This document shows positions 16,135-24,243 of a DNA stretch of 64,000 nucleotides, one piece after another; within the stretch, counting starts at the first letter, position 1, and every line of letters begins with the position of its first letter. The DNA is from Actinomadura sp. DC4. Lineage in GTDB: Bacteria; Actinomycetota; Actinomycetes; Streptosporangiales; Streptosporangiaceae. The position numbers were made by a program, and so were the translations under genes. The notes below the pieces were generated by a model. That model saw only the letters and a program-made list of their open reading frames with translations, did no database searches and was not told where the DNA came from. The stretch covers positions 62,001 to 126,000 of the forward strand of contig NZ_JAUEQY010000003.1 in NCBI RefSeq assembly GCF_030406325.1. The letters are read 5' to 3'.

Positions 16135-18074
16135 GGGAACGGGTGGGGTCGCGGGTGGAGCCCGGCCGGGCCGTAGCCCGACCCCGGCGGCTGGACCGAG
16201 GACAGCCGGCCGGCGAGGAAGTCGTGCAGGCGCGGATGGTGCAGCACGCGCTGCCGCTGCCAGCCGAAGTCGATCGGGATCAGGCCGGGCGCGATCACGC
16301 TGACCGTGTGGATGCCGACCGCCTCCTGCTCGGGGCACGTCTGGTCGACGACGATCACGTCGCCGCCGAGCGCGGTGAACCGCCCGGTCAGGAAGCGCAC
16401 GTCGTCGGACAGGTCGAGCCCGGCCGGCCGTTCGTCCAGCCAGCCCGCGTACAGCTCCTCCATCGGGCGCGGCGGCGGCCCGTCGAACAGGAAGCCGGCG
16501 TGCCGCGCCATCTCCGGCAGGCCGTACAGACCGGAGTGGTGGGCCAGCTCGTGCACCAGGTCGTAGTCGTCCACCATCGCGGTGAGCTGGGGCCGGCGCG
16601 CGATGACGCGCTCGTCGAAGCCGGGCACGTACGAGGCCGTCTCCGACATGGCCGAGCGCACCGCGTCCTCGGGGTCGAAGCCGGCCCCGGCGCCGAAGCA
16701 GAGCGTGCCCGGCCTGCCGTCGCGGCGCTCGGCCACCGCCATCACGGCGGGCACCGGCAGGTCGGCGCGCATGTCGAACAGCCGCATGCCGTACCCGAGG
16801 CGGGCGATCCGGTCCCGCATGAACCGCACGCGCGGGTCGCGGCAGCTCTCCAGGTCGATCTCCGGCAGGCGCGCGGCGGAGTACCAGCTGAGCAGGAACG
16901 CGTCGCGTTCGAGCAGTTCGAGCATGGCGTGCAGCACGGCCTCCTCGACGCAGCTCCCGCTGGCGCAGCCGTTCGAGCACTCCTGCACGAACTTCTTGTA
17001 CGGCCGCCGGTCGAGGTAGAAGACGAGCTGCTCGGGCACCAGGACCGGCCGTTCGTCGCGGAGGGAGTACCCCCACGTCCAGTGCATCGGGGTGTCCGGG
17101 TCGAACGGCGCGTAGAACTCGGCGTGGTGGGCGTAGAACTCGGGGGCGTACTCCCCGCAGGCGCGCGGGTCGAGCGCGTCCGGGGCGAGGTCGGCGTAGG
17201 TGCCGAAGACGTCGGCGGACCGGGCGCGCGGGAACTGCCCGGCGTAGCGTTCGAGCCCTTCGAGCAGGCCGTACCTCTCGCTGTGCCACAGGCTCTGCGC
17301 CTGCCCGCTCCACCACATCTCGTGGTAGTCGTACCGGCTGCGCACGCGGAAGAAGCCGCTCACCGGGGCGGTCGCGGTGCACTGGTAGGCGGGCAGCAGC
17401 GCGCCGGTCACGGCGCCGCAGACCGGGTTCGCGTACCCGGCGACGGGCAGGTCGAGCTCCTCGACCGACCGCAGCCTGTACTCCGTGGCCGACGGCTTGG
17501 GCCGCGGCTCCAGCCGTACGACGGCCGCCTCGGCGGTGTCGGGCCGGGGCGCGGCGCACCGCGGGCACTCGGAGTCGGCGACGAGCTCTTGCCGGGTGAC
17601 GGTCAGGTCGGCCGGCCGCAGCTCGCGGATCTCCGCGACCGATCCTCCCGTACGCGGGCGATCGGCCATGGCCTCGACGAGCAGGCGGATCGCCTCCAGG
17701 GCGAACGGGCTCAGCCGCGGGTCGACGCCGGCGACGTACGCGTCGAGCCCCTGGTCGATGGCGCCGCGCTCCTCCAGGGGGCGCACGCTCACGAAGCGGC
17801 GCTGCAGGCAGACGACGCAGGGGCGGCCGGCTCCGGTGAAGAGCGGCCCGACGACGACGGTCCCGGTGTAGAGCCGGACCGGCAGGACCGCGCCGGCCTC
17901 GGCGCCGCTCCAGGTCTCGGTGCGGCCGGGCAGCCCGAGCGTGTCGACGTCGACGTACAGCGGGCCGCCGTCCGGCTCGACCGGAAGGCCGCACGCGGCC
18001 AGGTAATCGCGCACCGCCCGGACCGCGGGGTCGACGGCCGCCGGCGCCGTGACGATGCTCGTCGCGCCTGTCAT
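16131..18074 (-). CDS. TOMM cyclodehydratase: E1-like partner domain fused to YcaO
   Basis: 647 residues. The N-terminal ~200 residues are an E1/ThiF-like domain with two CxxC pairs (C86/C89 and C170/C173) that would bind zinc. The rest is a YcaO domain with the family's Glu-rich ATP/Mg segments, e.g. YGLLEGLERYAG and VEEAVLHAMLELLERDA, and a C-terminus ending PHPFP, the Pro-rich tail of azoline-forming YcaOs. It phosphorylates backbone amides using ATP to cyclise Cys, Ser or Thr side chains. ATG 18074 has GGAGGG just upstream. A strong hairpin separates it from the precursor gene. Confidence 0.92.
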   Translation of the reverse strand: MTGATSIVTAPAAVDPAVRAVRDYLAACGLPVEPDGGPLYVDVDTLGLPGRTETWSGAEAGAVLPVRLYTGTVVVGPLFTGAGRPCVVCLQRRFVSVRPLEERGAIDQGLDAYVAGVDPRLSPFALEAIRLLVEAMADRPRTGGSVAEIRELRPADLTVTRQELVADSECPRCAAPRPDTAEAAVVRLEPRPKPSATEYRLRSVEELDLPVAGYANPVCGAVTGALLPAYQCTATAPVSGFFRVRSRYDYHEMWWSGQAQSLWHSERYGLLEGLERYAGQFPRARSADVFGTYADLAPDALDPRACGEYAPEFYAHHAEFYAPFDPDTPMHWTWGYSLRDERPVLVPEQLVFYLDRRPYKKFVQECSNGCASGSCVEEAVLHAMLELLERDAFLLSWYSAARLPEIDLESCRDPRVRFMRDRIARLGYGMRLFDMRADLPVPAVMAVAERRDGRPGTLCFGAGAGFDPEDAVRSAMSETASYVPGFDERVIARRPQLTAMVDDYDLVHELAHHSGLYGLPEMARHAGFLFDGPPPRPMEELYAGWLDERPAGLDLSDDVRFLTGRFTALGGDVIVVDQTCPEQEAVGIHTVSVIAPGLIPIDFGWQRQRVLHHPRLHDFLAGRLSSVQPPGSGYGPAGLHPRPHPFP

Positions 18075-18117
18075 TCGCCCTCCGATCGGCGGTGTCCGAT
18101 GGGCCGGACCATCGTGG

Positions 18118-18149
18118 CCGTCCGTCCCCGCTGACGGGCGGACGGACGG
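18118..18149 (-). promoter_or_regulatory. Hairpin between precursor and YcaO genes, candidate attenuator
   Basis: CCGTCCGTCC (18118-18127) pairs perfectly with GGACGGACGG (18140-18149), a 10-bp GC stem with a 12-nt loop. It lies in the 138-bp gap after the precursor stop. A partial terminator here would give more precursor than enzyme mRNA, a common need in RiPP operons; this role is inferred. Confidence 0.6.
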
Positions 18150-18212
18150 GCACGACGGTGTACCGTTTGCAGTGCTGCACGGAGCGGCCCACGCCCCGTG
18201 CCGCCCAGCGCC

Positions 18213-18383
18213 TTAGCTGGTGCTGGTGCTGCAGGAGCAGCAGCTGCTCGTGCTGCAGGAGCAGCAGCTGGAGCACGAGCAGCTGGAGCTGGACGCGGCC
18301 AGTTCCAGAGCCGGGTCGACGAGCTCCTCGATCTCGAACGTCATGCTCTCCAGCGCGGCGAGCTCGTTCTTGACAGTGGACAT
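18213..18383 (-). CDS. RiPP precursor peptide, 56 aa, with an all-Ser/Cys/Thr core
   Basis: The leader (residues 1-30) is acidic and helical, with LESMTFEIEELVDPALELA, similar in style to thiazolylpeptide precursors, and ends in Ala-Ala. Residues 31-56 contain 15 Ser, 8 Cys and 3 Thr and nothing else, so every core residue is a possible site for cyclodehydration or dehydration. The motif SSCCSCST occurs twice in tandem (residues 38-45 and 46-53). ATG 18383 has a perfect GGGAGG ribosome site six bases upstream; an earlier in-frame ATG at 18401 lacks one. Cleavage is likely near residues 29-31. The gene sits between the ThiF-like and YcaO genes and is flanked by two hairpins. Confidence 0.92.
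   Translation of the reverse strand: MSTVKNELAALESMTFEIEELVDPALELAASSSSCSCSSCCSCSTSSCCSCSTSTS
18225..18272 (-). repeat. 24-bp tandem repeat in the precursor core
   Basis: Two adjacent 24-bp units (18225-18248 and 18249-18272) are identical at 21 of 24 positions and encode the duplicated octapeptide SSCCSCST. One Ser is TCC in one copy and AGC in the other, so the repeat is not brand new. Confidence 0.85.
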
Positions 18384-18417
18384 GTTTGCCTCCCTTCTCA
18401 TCCATCGCCTTGACCTC

Positions 18418-18439
18418 CCGCCGGTCGGCTGGCCGGCGG
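18418..18439 (-). promoter_or_regulatory. Hairpin upstream of the precursor gene
   Basis: CCGCCGG (18418-18424) pairs with CCGGCGG (18433-18439) around an 8-nt loop. It stands between the stop of the ThiF-like gene and the precursor ribosome site. It could end part of the upstream transcription or protect the 5' end of a processed precursor mRNA; no promoter is obvious after it. Confidence 0.4.
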
Positions 18440-18453
18440 TAGCGGGGGAGTCC

Positions 18454-20616
18454 TCAGCCCGGATCGTCGGGCCGCATGGACAGCAGCACGATCCCGGTAC
18501 TGATCGCCGGAACCGCGCGCAGGTCAGCGGTGGTGGTGTCCACGAGATAGGCGTCCAGGCCGTGGGCGGCGAGCGCCGCGACCATCGGCCCGGGGCCGGT
18601 CGGTGTTGCTTCCTCTTGCCGATCGGGTGATTCGTCTCCGCAGGCGCCCTCGGTCAGCGCCGTACGGGGGTCGAAGTCGGCGGGCAGGGTGCCGCCGAGG
18701 TCGGCGGGCACGCCTTCGGCCGCCATCGTCTGCGCCTGCCCGAGCACGTCGCGCAGCGCGGCGCGCAACGCCTCGCCCGGTGACGCTCCCGCGCCGACCG
18801 CCCAGACCGGGTCCTCCTCCAGCACGGCCAGCACCGCGTACGCGGGACGCGCGCCGGGCAGGGCGTAGACGCGGACGCGACGGCCGAGGTGTCCGAGACT
18901 GACCTGGGCGAACCTCCCCTCTTCGTCACGCTCGACCGTTTCGGGCGGCAGCTCATGCGCCGAGGCGGTGCCGCGCACCGCGGCGAGCAGGCCGCGGTAG
19001 GCGAGCGCGTCCGCGAGGCCCGCGGCGAGCACCTCCGTGCGCGACCCGCCGGCGGCGCTCCCGGCCGCGACGCGCTCGAACCGGGCGTCGCGGTTGACCG
19101 AGGTGAGCGGGTACGCCGCGGCCTGCGGCACCAGCACGCGCTCGCCGGTGGCCACGGCGACCGCGGGCACGTACGGGCGCGGCGCGTCACCGGCCGGGGC
19201 GACACCGCTCCAGGTCAGCAGGCCGGCGTCGGGGATGACGCGGTGGCCCTCGGCGGTCAGCCGGGCCGGGGTGCCGGCCACGACGTCGGACCGGTTCGCG
19301 AAGGTGCCAGCGTACCAGGCCAGCGCCGACCGCACGGCCGCGACCCGGGCCTGCAGGAACGTCTCGGGGTGGTAGGCGGTGATCGTACGGGGGCCGCGGG
19401 CCACCTCGCCCGAGCCGGCCACCCGGACCCGGCCGATCTTGAGCGGGATCTGCTCCAGCGCCTCGTCGGCCCAGGCGGACAGCACGCCGATCCGCGGTGA
19501 GATCAGCGGCCGCACGCGCTCGAAGGTCTCCTCGTCGGTGGCGTCCTCCGGCTCGGCGGCCGGCGGAAGCGCGAGGTCGCGGCACAGGGGGCAGGCGGGG
19601 TGGGGCAGGAGCGGCTCGCGTACGGACTCCAGCGTCGTGGCGTCCTGCACGATGACGTGCCGCTCGTCGGCGGCCGTGAACTGCCCGGAGAAGAGGCGGA
19701 ACGTCTCGAGCGCGGCGGCGTTGCCGATCATCGCGGGCACCGTGCCGGTGGCCGGTGTGGACCGCTCCACGGCCTCGCCGAGCGCGAGCTCGCGCCAGAG
19801 GTCCGCGGCGAGCCCCGCGTCGCCGTTCGCGGCCAGCCGGAGCTGGGCGCAGAGCCAGCAGGGTCCGGTGGTCGTGCCGGTCAGCGGGCCGAGTACGACG
19901 CGCTCGCCGGTCACCACGACCGGCAGCAGGCGCGCGTGCGACCCGGCGGCGTCGCGCAGCCGCCGGCTGACCGCGAGGAGTTCGCCCAGCCCGTCGCCCT
20001 CGGCCGCGAAGATCACCACGTCGTAGTCCGGCCAGGGCACGTCGGCGGCGCGCGCGGTGAGGGTGACCGGCAGGCCCTCGGCCGCGTCCTCCAGTGCGCC
20101 GGTCACGTCGGTGCCGTCGCGCGGCGTGACGTAGTCGACCTCGGCCATGCCGTTGCGGACCAGGCCCTGGACGGCGGCGGTCAACACCGGCGCCGAGCCC
20201 GCGACGAGCGCCCGCGCGGAGCGGAACCGGCCGAACCGGACCGCGGGCGAGTCACCGCCGGCGGCGAAGTGCTCGATGAGGTTGATCTGCGGCCGGAACC
20301 GCGTCAGGACCGCCTCCGGCAGCCCCGCGTCGGCGGCGGGCGGCACGTCGCGCACGAAGCCCTGCGCCAGGAGTGCGCCGGTCAGGCGCAGCACGGTCTG
20401 CCGCTGGCCGTCGCTCAGGCCGTCGCAGAGCTCACCGACGCTGACCTCGCCGTTCATGCGCGGGCCCAGAATCGAGATCCACTGGTAGGCGAGCTTGCCC
20501 TTCAGCACGCAGGCGGTCTCGGAATGCCGGAGATAAACGCCCGTCTCGACGCGCAGAAACACCGCGTCATTGCGCAGCCGCGGCCTGATCTCCAGCAGCT
20601 CGGAGTCCGTCGCCAT
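18454..20616 (-). CDS. ThiF-like cyclodehydratase partner (F protein) with RRE and a pseudo-YcaO domain
   Basis: 720 residues, first gene of the RiPP operon. Residues about 9-90 (RPRLRNDAVFLRVETGVYLR...) look like the winged-helix leader-binding RRE of ocin-ThiF-like proteins. The middle is an E1/ThiF-like domain with zinc CxxC pairs C253/C256 and C342/C345. From about residue 370 (LISPRIGVLSAW) to the end the layout copies a YcaO domain, but the ATP/Mg glutamates are gone: QARVAAVRSALAWYAG stands where active YcaOs read like EGLERYAG, and the Pro-rich tail is absent. It probably captures the leader and activates the fused YcaO, as F proteins do. Confidence 0.85.
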   Translation of the reverse strand: MATDSELLEIRPRLRNDAVFLRVETGVYLRHSETACVLKGKLAYQWISILGPRMNGEVSVGELCDGLSDGQRQTVLRLTGALLAQGFVRDVPPAADAGLPEAVLTRFRPQINLIEHFAAGGDSPAVRFGRFRSARALVAGSAPVLTAAVQGLVRNGMAEVDYVTPRDGTDVTGALEDAAEGLPVTLTARAADVPWPDYDVVIFAAEGDGLGELLAVSRRLRDAAGSHARLLPVVVTGERVVLGPLTGTTTGPCWLCAQLRLAANGDAGLAADLWRELALGEAVERSTPATGTVPAMIGNAAALETFRLFSGQFTAADERHVIVQDATTLESVREPLLPHPACPLCRDLALPPAAEPEDATDEETFERVRPLISPRIGVLSAWADEALEQIPLKIGRVRVAGSGEVARGPRTITAYHPETFLQARVAAVRSALAWYAGTFANRSDVVAGTPARLTAEGHRVIPDAGLLTWSGVAPAGDAPRPYVPAVAVATGERVLVPQAAAYPLTSVNRDARFERVAAGSAAGGSRTEVLAAGLADALAYRGLLAAVRGTASAHELPPETVERDEEGRFAQVSLGHLGRRVRVYALPGARPAYAVLAVLEEDPVWAVGAGASPGEALRAALRDVLGQAQTMAAEGVPADLGGTLPADFDPRTALTEGACGDESPDRQEEATPTGPGPMVAALAAHGLDAYLVDTTTADLRAVPAISTGIVLLSMRPDDPG

Positions 20617-20710
20617 ACCGTCAGCACTCCCGTTCCAAGGGGGCGAAACATTGGTAAAGCAAATCGAAACCCCGAGAATGACCGCCCATTCCTCTGATCG
20701 TGACGGACGA

Positions 20711-20739
20711 ACACTAACTCACGACCGCATATGGGTCAA
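20711..20739 (-). promoter_or_regulatory. Predicted promoter of the RiPP operon
   Basis: Read on the minus strand: -35 TTGACC (20739-20734), 17-bp spacer, -10 TAGTGT (20716-20711). Transcription would begin near 20704, about 88 nt before the ATG at 20616. The match to the housekeeping consensus is good. Confidence 0.55.
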
Positions 20740-20777
20740 TACCGTTATTTAACTCGTAAAGCCGCAGGTCAACGGAG

Positions 20778-20834
20778 AGATAGGGGTAAAGGTCGCGAAT
20801 AGATAGGGGCTTGATAGGAGCTTAATAGGGGGTA
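20778..20834. repeat. Direct repeats with 11-bp period upstream of the RiPP promoter
   Basis: AGATAGGGGCT, TGATAGGAGCT and TAATAGGGGGT start at 20801, 20812 and 20823, exactly 11 bp apart, and AGATAGGGG also occurs at 20778. A 7-bp core plus 4-bp gap on one helix face is the layout bound by SARP/OmpR-type activators. The repeats lie about 40-95 bp upstream of the RiPP -35 box. The binding protein is not in the window. Confidence 0.6.
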
Positions 20835-21131
20835 CCAATTTTCATCTATTCCCTACCACTTAAGCATGATTTACGCTCGGTGATCGGCACTTGCACCATG
20901 CACGGTCTGAACTGGGGAGACACCGTCACCGGCGGCACGGCGGCAGGGCACACCTCGTTGACGCTCCGTATTCTTCGGGCCGACCGCTGACGACGATTAC
21001 TTCCATCATGCTCGAACACCGTTGTATTCTGCCCTTGACATTTCCGGTGACGGCCGTTCTCCCGGCAGGCCTTCGGTTCCCGCCGAGTGAGGGGAAGAAG
21101 TCACGCTGCGAATTGGGAGACCCCTACTCGG

Positions 21132-21602
21132 ATGACGGATGGTCAGAGATCTACCGGCGACACCGCGATGCTGAGCGTCGCACTCGACGAGGCGCGCGCC
21201 GGATACGCCGAGGGCGGCGTCCCGGTCGGCGCCGCCCTGTTCTCCGCCGACGGCACGCTCCTCGGGCGGGGGCGCAACCGCAGAGTGCAGGACGGCGATC
21301 CCTCCACGCACGGCGAGACCGCGGCCTTCCGCGCCGCGGGCCGCCGCCCCTCCTACCGCGGCACGACCATGACGACGACGCTCTCCCCCTGCTGGTACTG
21401 CAGCGGGCTGATCCTGCAGTTCGGCATCTCCCGGGTGGTCGTCGGCGAGGCCCGTACGTTCGAGGGCCGGCACGAGTGGCTGGCCGGGCACGGCGTCGAG
21501 GTCGTCATCCTCGACAACGCCGAGTGCGCCGACCTGATGACGGCCTTCGTCCGCGAGCAGCCCCGGCTCTGGCAGGAGGACATCGGCGCGGTGAGCGGAT
21601 GA
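21132..21602 (+). CDS. Cytosine/nucleoside deaminase family protein
   Basis: 156 residues with both zinc motifs of the cytidine deaminase-like fold: HGETAAF (His and the proton-shuttle Glu) and PCWYCSG (PCxxC). Size and motif spacing fit the yeast-type cytosine deaminase and tRNA-adenosine-deaminase relatives, acting on a free base or nucleoside rather than on tRNA. ATG 21132 is used; GTG 21087 is the longest alternative, and M14 (21171) is also possible. The stop overlaps the oxygenase start by 4 nt. Confidence 0.85.
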   Translation: MTDGQRSTGDTAMLSVALDEARAGYAEGGVPVGAALFSADGTLLGRGRNRRVQDGDPSTHGETAAFRAAGRRPSYRGTTMTTTLSPCWYCSGLILQFGISRVVVGEARTFEGRHEWLAGHGVEVVILDNAECADLMTAFVREQPRLWQEDIGAVSG

Positions 21603-22558
21603 GCGCCGTCCCGGTCATCGACCTGCGGGCCTGGTTCGACGGCGACCGGGCCGACCGCGAGCGGGTGGCGGCACGGGTCGACGCCGCGCTGTCCGAGATC
21701 GGCTTCCTCGTGGTCACCGGGCACGGCGTGCCGGCCGGGCCCCGCGAGCGGATCCGGGAGGCGGCCGGCCGGTTCTTCGCCCTGCCGGAGGAGGTCAAGG
21801 CGCGATACGCCGCGACGGTCGGCGAGCGCGGATGGCTGCCACCGGGAGTCGAGGCCAACGGCTACGCCGAGGGCACGCCGACGCCGCCCGACCTGAAGGA
21901 GACGTTCGCGGCCGGCGCCGACCGGCCCACCGGCGACGCGGCCATCGACGCGGAGTGGTTCCAGCCCAACGTGTGGCCCGCCGAGGAGCCCGAGCTGGAG
22001 CCGCTCGTGGTCGACCACCTGGCCCGGATGCGCGCGCTCGCCGGCGAGCTGCTCGTGATCTGCGCCGCCGCCCTCGGCCTCGCGCCCGACTTCTTCACCT
22101 CGCGGGCCGGCCACCCGTCCTACACGCTCAACATCAACCGCTATCCGCCGCTGTCCCGCCTCGGCCCGCCCGAGCCCGGCCAGTTCCGGATCGGCCCGCA
22201 CACCGACTTCGGCACCGTGACCGTCCTCGACCGGCAGGACGGCGTCGGCGGCCTGCAGGTCCACACCCCGGAGGGCGGGTGGGCGAACGCCCCGTTCGTC
22301 GAGGACTCCTTCACCATCAACACGGGTGACCTGCTGGCCCGCTGGACCGGCGACCGCTGGCGCTCGGGCCGCCACCGGGTGCTGCCGCCCGACCCGAGCG
22401 CCCCTGACGAGGAGCTCCTCTCCCTCGTCTACTTCTACGAGTGCGACCCCGGCGCGGTGATCGAGTCGCTCGGGCCGCCCGTCGGCCGGGTGGCCCACCC
22501 GCCGGTACGCGCGTCCGAGTTCCTGCTCGAACGGCTCGACGCCATCACCCTGCGCTGA
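21599..22558 (+). CDS. 2OG-Fe(II) oxygenase, isopenicillin N synthase family
   Basis: 319 residues with the DIOX_N start (VPVIDLRAWF, SEIGFLVVTGHGVP) and a C-terminal jelly-roll. The iron ligands are His and Asp in GPHTDFGTVTVL and His in SGRHRVLPP; the 2-oxoglutarate-binding Arg follows within that last region, though the usual RxS is altered. It catalyses a hydroxylation, desaturation or ring closure on an unknown small molecule. It is translationally coupled to the deaminase (ATGA). As a RiPP neighbour it could be a tailoring enzyme, but nothing proves this. Confidence 0.87.
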   Translation: MSAVPVIDLRAWFDGDRADRERVAARVDAALSEIGFLVVTGHGVPAGPRERIREAAGRFFALPEEVKARYAATVGERGWLPPGVEANGYAEGTPTPPDLKETFAAGADRPTGDAAIDAEWFQPNVWPAEEPELEPLVVDHLARMRALAGELLVICAAALGLAPDFFTSRAGHPSYTLNINRYPPLSRLGPPEPGQFRIGPHTDFGTVTVLDRQDGVGGLQVHTPEGGWANAPFVEDSFTINTGDLLARWTGDRWRSGRHRVLPPDPSAPDEELLSLVYFYECDPGAVIESLGPPVGRVAHPPVRASEFLLERLDAITLR

Positions 22559-22651
22559 GTCCTCCCCGCGTACGGATTTAGGAACCGGGCAGGAACGCAT
22601 CGCGTCTCAGGCACGTAGGGGGTGTTCGCCGACCTTTTTCCCGTGAGGACC

Positions 22652-24241
22652 ATGGAGACTCTCTGCCAGAACGACCTCGTCCGGAAGGCGACCGGTGTCA
22701 CGCTGATCGTGGCGTCACTGGTCTACGCGGCCTGGCTCGCCGCGGACCTGCGATCCGACGACCTCTGGCTCTCCCTTCCCTTCCTGCTGGCGAACTCGTT
22801 CCTGATCTGCCTGCTGTTCGTCACGGTCCACAACAACTGGCGCCGCCTCCCGCTCGCGGTCGCCGCGCCCGCGCCGTTCGCCGAGCCGCGGGTGGCCGTC
22901 CTCGTCCCGACCCTCAACGAGCCGCCGGGAATGGTGCGCCGGACGCTGGAGAGCGTCCTCGCCCAGGACTGGCCCCACGACCGGCTCGTCGTGATCGTGG
23001 GCGACGACGGGCACCGCCCGGCCGTACGGGCCATGGTCGAGGACCTCCAGCGGAGTCACCCGGCGGTCCTCCTGCACTACCACCTGCCGCCGCGCCGGCA
23101 CACGCCCGCGCGGCGCGGTGACGCCAAGGACGGCAACCTCAACTCCATGCTCGGCCTCGTCGCCCGTGAGGCGATCGCCTTCGTCGAGACCCGTGACGCC
23201 GACGACCTCGTCGGCGACCCGCGCTTCCTGCGCCACACGGTCGGCCATCTCGTGCGCCATCCCGACGTGGCGTACGTGCAGACGGTCAAGGACTGCCTGG
23301 TCAGCCCCGGCGACCCGTTCGGCAACCGGCGGCGGTTCTTCTACCGGGGCATCATGCTCTCGCGCGCCGCGGCCGGCGCCGCCTTCCCCTGCGGCAGCGG
23401 GCTCGTGTGGCGGCGGGCGGACCTGGAGGCGATCGGCGGGTTCCCCACGTGGAACCTCGTCGAGGACCTCTACTCCGGATACCTCGCGCTGCAGCACGGC
23501 ATGCGCGGCGCCTACCTGCCGATCGACGGCGCGGTCGGCCAGGTCGCGCCCGAGGACCTCCCCAACGTGTACAAGCAGCTCGGCACCTGGGCGATGGACA
23601 CCATGCGGATCTTCTTCTGGAGGTCGCCGCTGACCACGCGGGGGCTGACGTTCCGGCAGCGGCTGCAGTTCCTGGAGGTCGGGCTCTTCTACCTGTCCAG
23701 CATCCCGACGCTGGTGCTGATCCTTACCCCCGCGTGCTGCCTGCTGTTCGACGTCCGGCTGTTCCAGGACCACGTCGTCGCGCACGTCGTCTACTCCACC
23801 GGCTACGTCCTGCTGCTCGCCGCGTACATGTTCGTCCTCGGCAACGGCACGTCGTGGCGGGAGGTGCTGCGCGCCAAGCAGATGTGGGTGGGCCTGATGT
23901 TCGTCCACAGCGGCGCCTGCCTGCGGGCGCTCTGGTACGGGCCGCGCCGCAAACCGGCGTACCGCGTGACGCGCAAGGTCCAGCGGGCCGGCCTCTACCT
24001 CAAGGAGGTCGCGCCGCACCTCGCGCTGGTCGCGCTCTTCGCCGCCGCGATCGTGCGCCACCTCCTGCTGCCGGCCTCCGGGCGCGCGCTCGACCGGTTC
24101 GACCTGGGGTCGGTCTTCTGGGTGGTCGACTACGGCATCCTGCTGTTCGCCTTCATCCGGCGCAGCTGGTTCGGACTGGGCCGTACGGGGCAGGCGGAGC
24201 CGGAGATGGAGACGATCATGGAAAACGCGGCGAAGGGTTAG
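22652..24241 (+). CDS. Membrane glycosyltransferase family 2 (cellulose-synthase-like)
   Basis: About 529 residues. Two N-terminal membrane segments are followed by a GT-A domain: VLVPTLNEPPGMVRRTLESV, VIVGDDGH, the DxD-like TRDADDLVG, and EDLYSGYLAL with the catalytic Asp. KQLGTWAMDT stands where processive enzymes have QxxRW. Four or more membrane segments close the protein. It should polymerise or transfer sugars from a nucleotide donor across the membrane. ATG 22652 has GAGG nearby; GTG 22622 is an alternative. Only 2 bp separate it from the kinase gene. Confidence 0.87.
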   Translation: METLCQNDLVRKATGVTLIVASLVYAAWLAADLRSDDLWLSLPFLLANSFLICLLFVTVHNNWRRLPLAVAAPAPFAEPRVAVLVPTLNEPPGMVRRTLESVLAQDWPHDRLVVIVGDDGHRPAVRAMVEDLQRSHPAVLLHYHLPPRRHTPARRGDAKDGNLNSMLGLVAREAIAFVETRDADDLVGDPRFLRHTVGHLVRHPDVAYVQTVKDCLVSPGDPFGNRRRFFYRGIMLSRAAAGAAFPCGSGLVWRRADLEAIGGFPTWNLVEDLYSGYLALQHGMRGAYLPIDGAVGQVAPEDLPNVYKQLGTWAMDTMRIFFWRSPLTTRGLTFRQRLQFLEVGLFYLSSIPTLVLILTPACCLLFDVRLFQDHVVAHVVYSTGYVLLLAAYMFVLGNGTSWREVLRAKQMWVGLMFVHSGACLRALWYGPRRKPAYRVTRKVQRAGLYLKEVAPHLALVALFAAAIVRHLLLPASGRALDRFDLGSVFWVVDYGILLFAFIRRSWFGLGRTGQAEPEMETIMENAAKG

Positions 24242-24243
24242 AA

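Larger units (their letters stand above)
20617..21131. other. 515-bp intergenic control region between the RiPP operon and the deaminase operon
   Basis: This is the longest gene-free stretch and the most AT-rich. It contains the minus-strand promoter of the RiPP operon (20711-20739) and a cluster of TAGGGG-type repeats (20778-20834). A 30-codon ORF (20898-20990, starting MHGLNWGDTV) has no ribosome site and is not called as a gene. A TTGACA at about 21036 may be the -35 box for the plus-strand genes, with a weak -10. Confidence 0.7.

Noticed and set aside
14524-18405. A 1293-codon minus-strand frame across the YcaO and SagB genes
   Set aside because: The N-terminal two thirds are a shadow of the YcaO gene; only the SagB part from ATG 16134 is real.
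20898-20990. 30-codon ORF (MHGLNWGDTV...) in the intergenic control region
   Set aside because: No ribosome site, no leader-core layout and no conserved pattern; it could be a small peptide, but the sequence does not support a call.
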